Part shown: positions 62,722-64,000 of the stretch, in pieces
Layout: the number at the start of each line of letters is the position of its first letter
Numbering within the stretch: the stretch's first letter is position 1
NCBI GenBank assembly: GCA_021646405.1
Contig: SOER01000003.1
Coordinates: 1 to 64,000 of the forward strand
Direction: 5' to 3'
From: Candidatus Loosdrechtia aerotolerans
GTDB taxonomy: Bacteria > Planctomycetota > Brocadiia > Brocadiales > Brocadiaceae
DNA: 64,000 bases
The notes under the pieces: model-generated
What the model saw: the letters and a program-made list of their open reading frames with translations, nothing else
What the model was told of the DNA's origin: nothing
Database searches by the model: none
Made by a program: the position numbers and the translations under genes

Positions 62722-63750
62722 TTGGCAAAGGCATTAGCATTATTATCAGGGGGCTTAGACAGTACCTTAGCTATTCGTGTTATCCAAGAACAAGAAATTG
62801 AGGTTATTGCTCTCAATTTTGTAACGGTGTTCTGCCGTTGTACATCCCATGGTAATTGTAAATTAGAAGCAGTAAAGGTTTCTGAAAAACTCAAGGTACC
62901 AATCAAAGTTATCAACACTACGGAACGGTTCTTAGAGCTTGTCAAAAAGCCCAAGTTCGGATATGGGAAAAATATGAATCCTTGTATCGATTGCCGAATT
63001 AATATCTTCCGCACTGCCGGGGAATATATGAAGGAAATCGGGGCAGATTTTATTATCACAGGTGAGGTACTGGGGCAGAGACCTATGTCACAACGAAAAG
63101 AGGCCATGAAAATAATCGATAGAGAGGCAAACCTTACCGGTTTTGTCCTGAGGCCTCTGTGTGCTAAACATTTGGAGCCCACGATTCCTGAAAAATTAGG
63201 AATTGTGGACAGGGAGAAATTACTTCAGATCCGGGGACGCTCCCGGAAGGATCAGATACAACTTGCAGATGTGTTTCAGATTAAAGATTATCCCTGCTCA
63301 GCGGGTGGATGCCTGCTTACCGATCCTGAGTTTGGACATCGTATGAGGGATCTGGTCCAAACCAGTGACGCTTCGGTTAATGATGTTAATTTACTCAAGG
63401 TAGGAAGACATTTTAGGCTTGATCAGAAAACAAAGGTTATTGTTGGAAGGAATGAAGAGGACAATATACGAGTCGCCACCCTGTCAAAAGAAGATGATCT
63501 TCTGCTCAACTTAGTTGATATGCCAGGTCCTCTTACCCTCATGCGTGGAGAGATTACAGAGGCAAAGATTGAAATTGCAGCACGTCTTACTGCCAGATAC
63601 GGAAAATCTCAATATTTGCCTTTTGTAAAAGTTTCCGTAAAACAAGCAAGGAAAGATGCACCTGTGAGGATCTTAGAGGTTGCCCCAATGAGCCAGGAAG
63701 AAGCAGATAAACGTATAATAAAAAAGATACCTGTTTATAGTGAACATTAA
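62722..63750 (+). CDS. ThiI-like PP-loop ATPase with NFACT-R-like C-terminus
   Basis: 342 aa starting at TTG 62722, chosen because AAGGAG is 8 bases upstream. N-terminal PP-loop ALLSGGLDSTLA (adenylating ATPase), NPCIDCRINIF and CSAGGCLLTDPEFGHRM supply cysteines. The C-terminal part, LKVGRHFRL and VIVGRNEEDN, resembles the NFACT-R (DUF814) domain. Likely a tRNA-modifying sulfur-transfer enzyme related to ThiI, but the exact product is unknown. Confidence 0.85.
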   Translation: MAKALALLSGGLDSTLAIRVIQEQEIEVIALNFVTVFCRCTSHGNCKLEAVKVSEKLKVPIKVINTTERFLELVKKPKFGYGKNMNPCIDCRINIFRTAGEYMKEIGADFIITGEVLGQRPMSQRKEAMKIIDREANLTGFVLRPLCAKHLEPTIPEKLGIVDREKLLQIRGRSRKDQIQLADVFQIKDYPCSAGGCLLTDPEFGHRMRDLVQTSDASVNDVNLLKVGRHFRLDQKTKVIVGRNEEDNIRVATLSKEDDLLLNLVDMPGPLTLMRGEITEAKIEIAARLTARYGKSQYLPFVKVSVKQARKDAPVRILEVAPMSQEEADKRIIKKIPVYSEH

Positions 63751-63753
63751 ATT

Positions 63754-64000
63754 ATGAAACGAATATTGAAAGAACTATTCTATAATTTTAAAACAACAAC
63801 AAAGAATACTTTTTCGGCATCAAAAAAATCTTTTGTCAAAACCGATAAACAAATGTTCGTTGCTCTCGGGGCTGTGTTTGTCATTTTGATAATAACACTT
63901 GTCTGTTACTGGTTTTTTAAAGAAAAACCTTACTATACTACTTTACTTGCCGAAAAGGATGAATTAATAAAGACGCTAAAATTTACCCGTGACAAGCAAA
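63754..64000 (+). CDS. Partial membrane protein (N-terminus)
   Basis: 82 codons open to the window end, starting 3 bases after the PP-loop gene stop. A basic, Lys-rich N-terminus is followed by one membrane helix (about 36-55) and the start of a charged region. No family recognised from this part. Confidence 0.7.
   Translation, partial: MKRILKELFYNFKTTTKNTFSASKKSFVKTDKQMFVALGAVFVILIITLVCYWFFKEKPYYTTLLAEKDELIKTLKFTRDKQ

Overview
The window is a chromosomal segment of a low-GC (by eye) planctomycete, most likely from the anammox-type Brocadiales. The direct evidence is in the 16S rRNA gene on the minus strand. Positions 49184-49201 exactly match the Planctomycetes probe Pla46 as I remember it, and about 48824-48841 differs by one base from the anammox probe Amx368. 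The lineage below phylum is inference. The lipid A genes (lpxD, lpxI, lptB), the Mla-type lipid transport genes and several outer-membrane-type proteins point to a diderm envelope.

Layout. 1-4.9 kb: a dispersed repeat, a repeat-rich secreted protein and a CPBP membrane protease. 5-7.7 kb: lpxD-lpxI and a TauE/HupE-like membrane protein. 7.75-17.1 kb: a ten-gene minus-strand run, in transcription order ruvC, argB, a WP-motif repeat protein, mlaE, mlaF, mlaD, argD, argF, rph, rdgB. 17.3-19.2 kb: pyrD-pyrK and tRNA-Glu. 19.3-21.5 kb: two small zinc-finger genes, tRNA-Pro and a terminal-inverted-repeat element. 21.6-31.2 kb: a mostly plus-strand housekeeping run (ROK kinase, lepA, an enlarged signal peptidase, lptB, a HIT protein, dgt, ispD, a hemerythrin lipoprotein), closed by proB on the minus strand.

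31.2-37.8 kb is accessory and partly decayed: a second copy of the inverted-repeat element, tiny membrane genes, a possible structured RNA, a cysteine-rich small protein, remnants of a CHASE2 gene and a TPR/outer-membrane gene, and a Nudix/DUF421 deletion junction. 37.8-43.8 kb: an RRM RNA-binding protein, a GAF-GGDEF protein whose signature motif is destroyed, gatCAB, rpmB and a Fur-family regulator. 43.8-49.5 kb: a complete rRNA operon (16S, tRNA-Ile, tRNA-Ala, 23S, 5S) with promoter, boxA-like sites and terminator. 49.9-50.2 kb: a second copy of the 250-bp repeat found at the window start.

50.4-64 kb: plsC, a B12-type radical SAM enzyme, a methyltransferase/betaine-transporter operon with a fused permease-binding protein, hflKC, a selenocysteine formate dehydrogenase read through an in-frame TGA with a bacterial SECIS hairpin, a MEMO1/AmmB protein, a PP-loop/NFACT-like protein and the start of a membrane protein.

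The best candidates for something undescribed are the WP-motif repeat protein translationally coupled to mlaE, the signal peptidase with several zinc ribbons and a large insertion, and the cysteine-rich small protein beside a possible structured RNA. Start codons were chosen by eye from ribosome-binding sites. No searches or folding programs were run.
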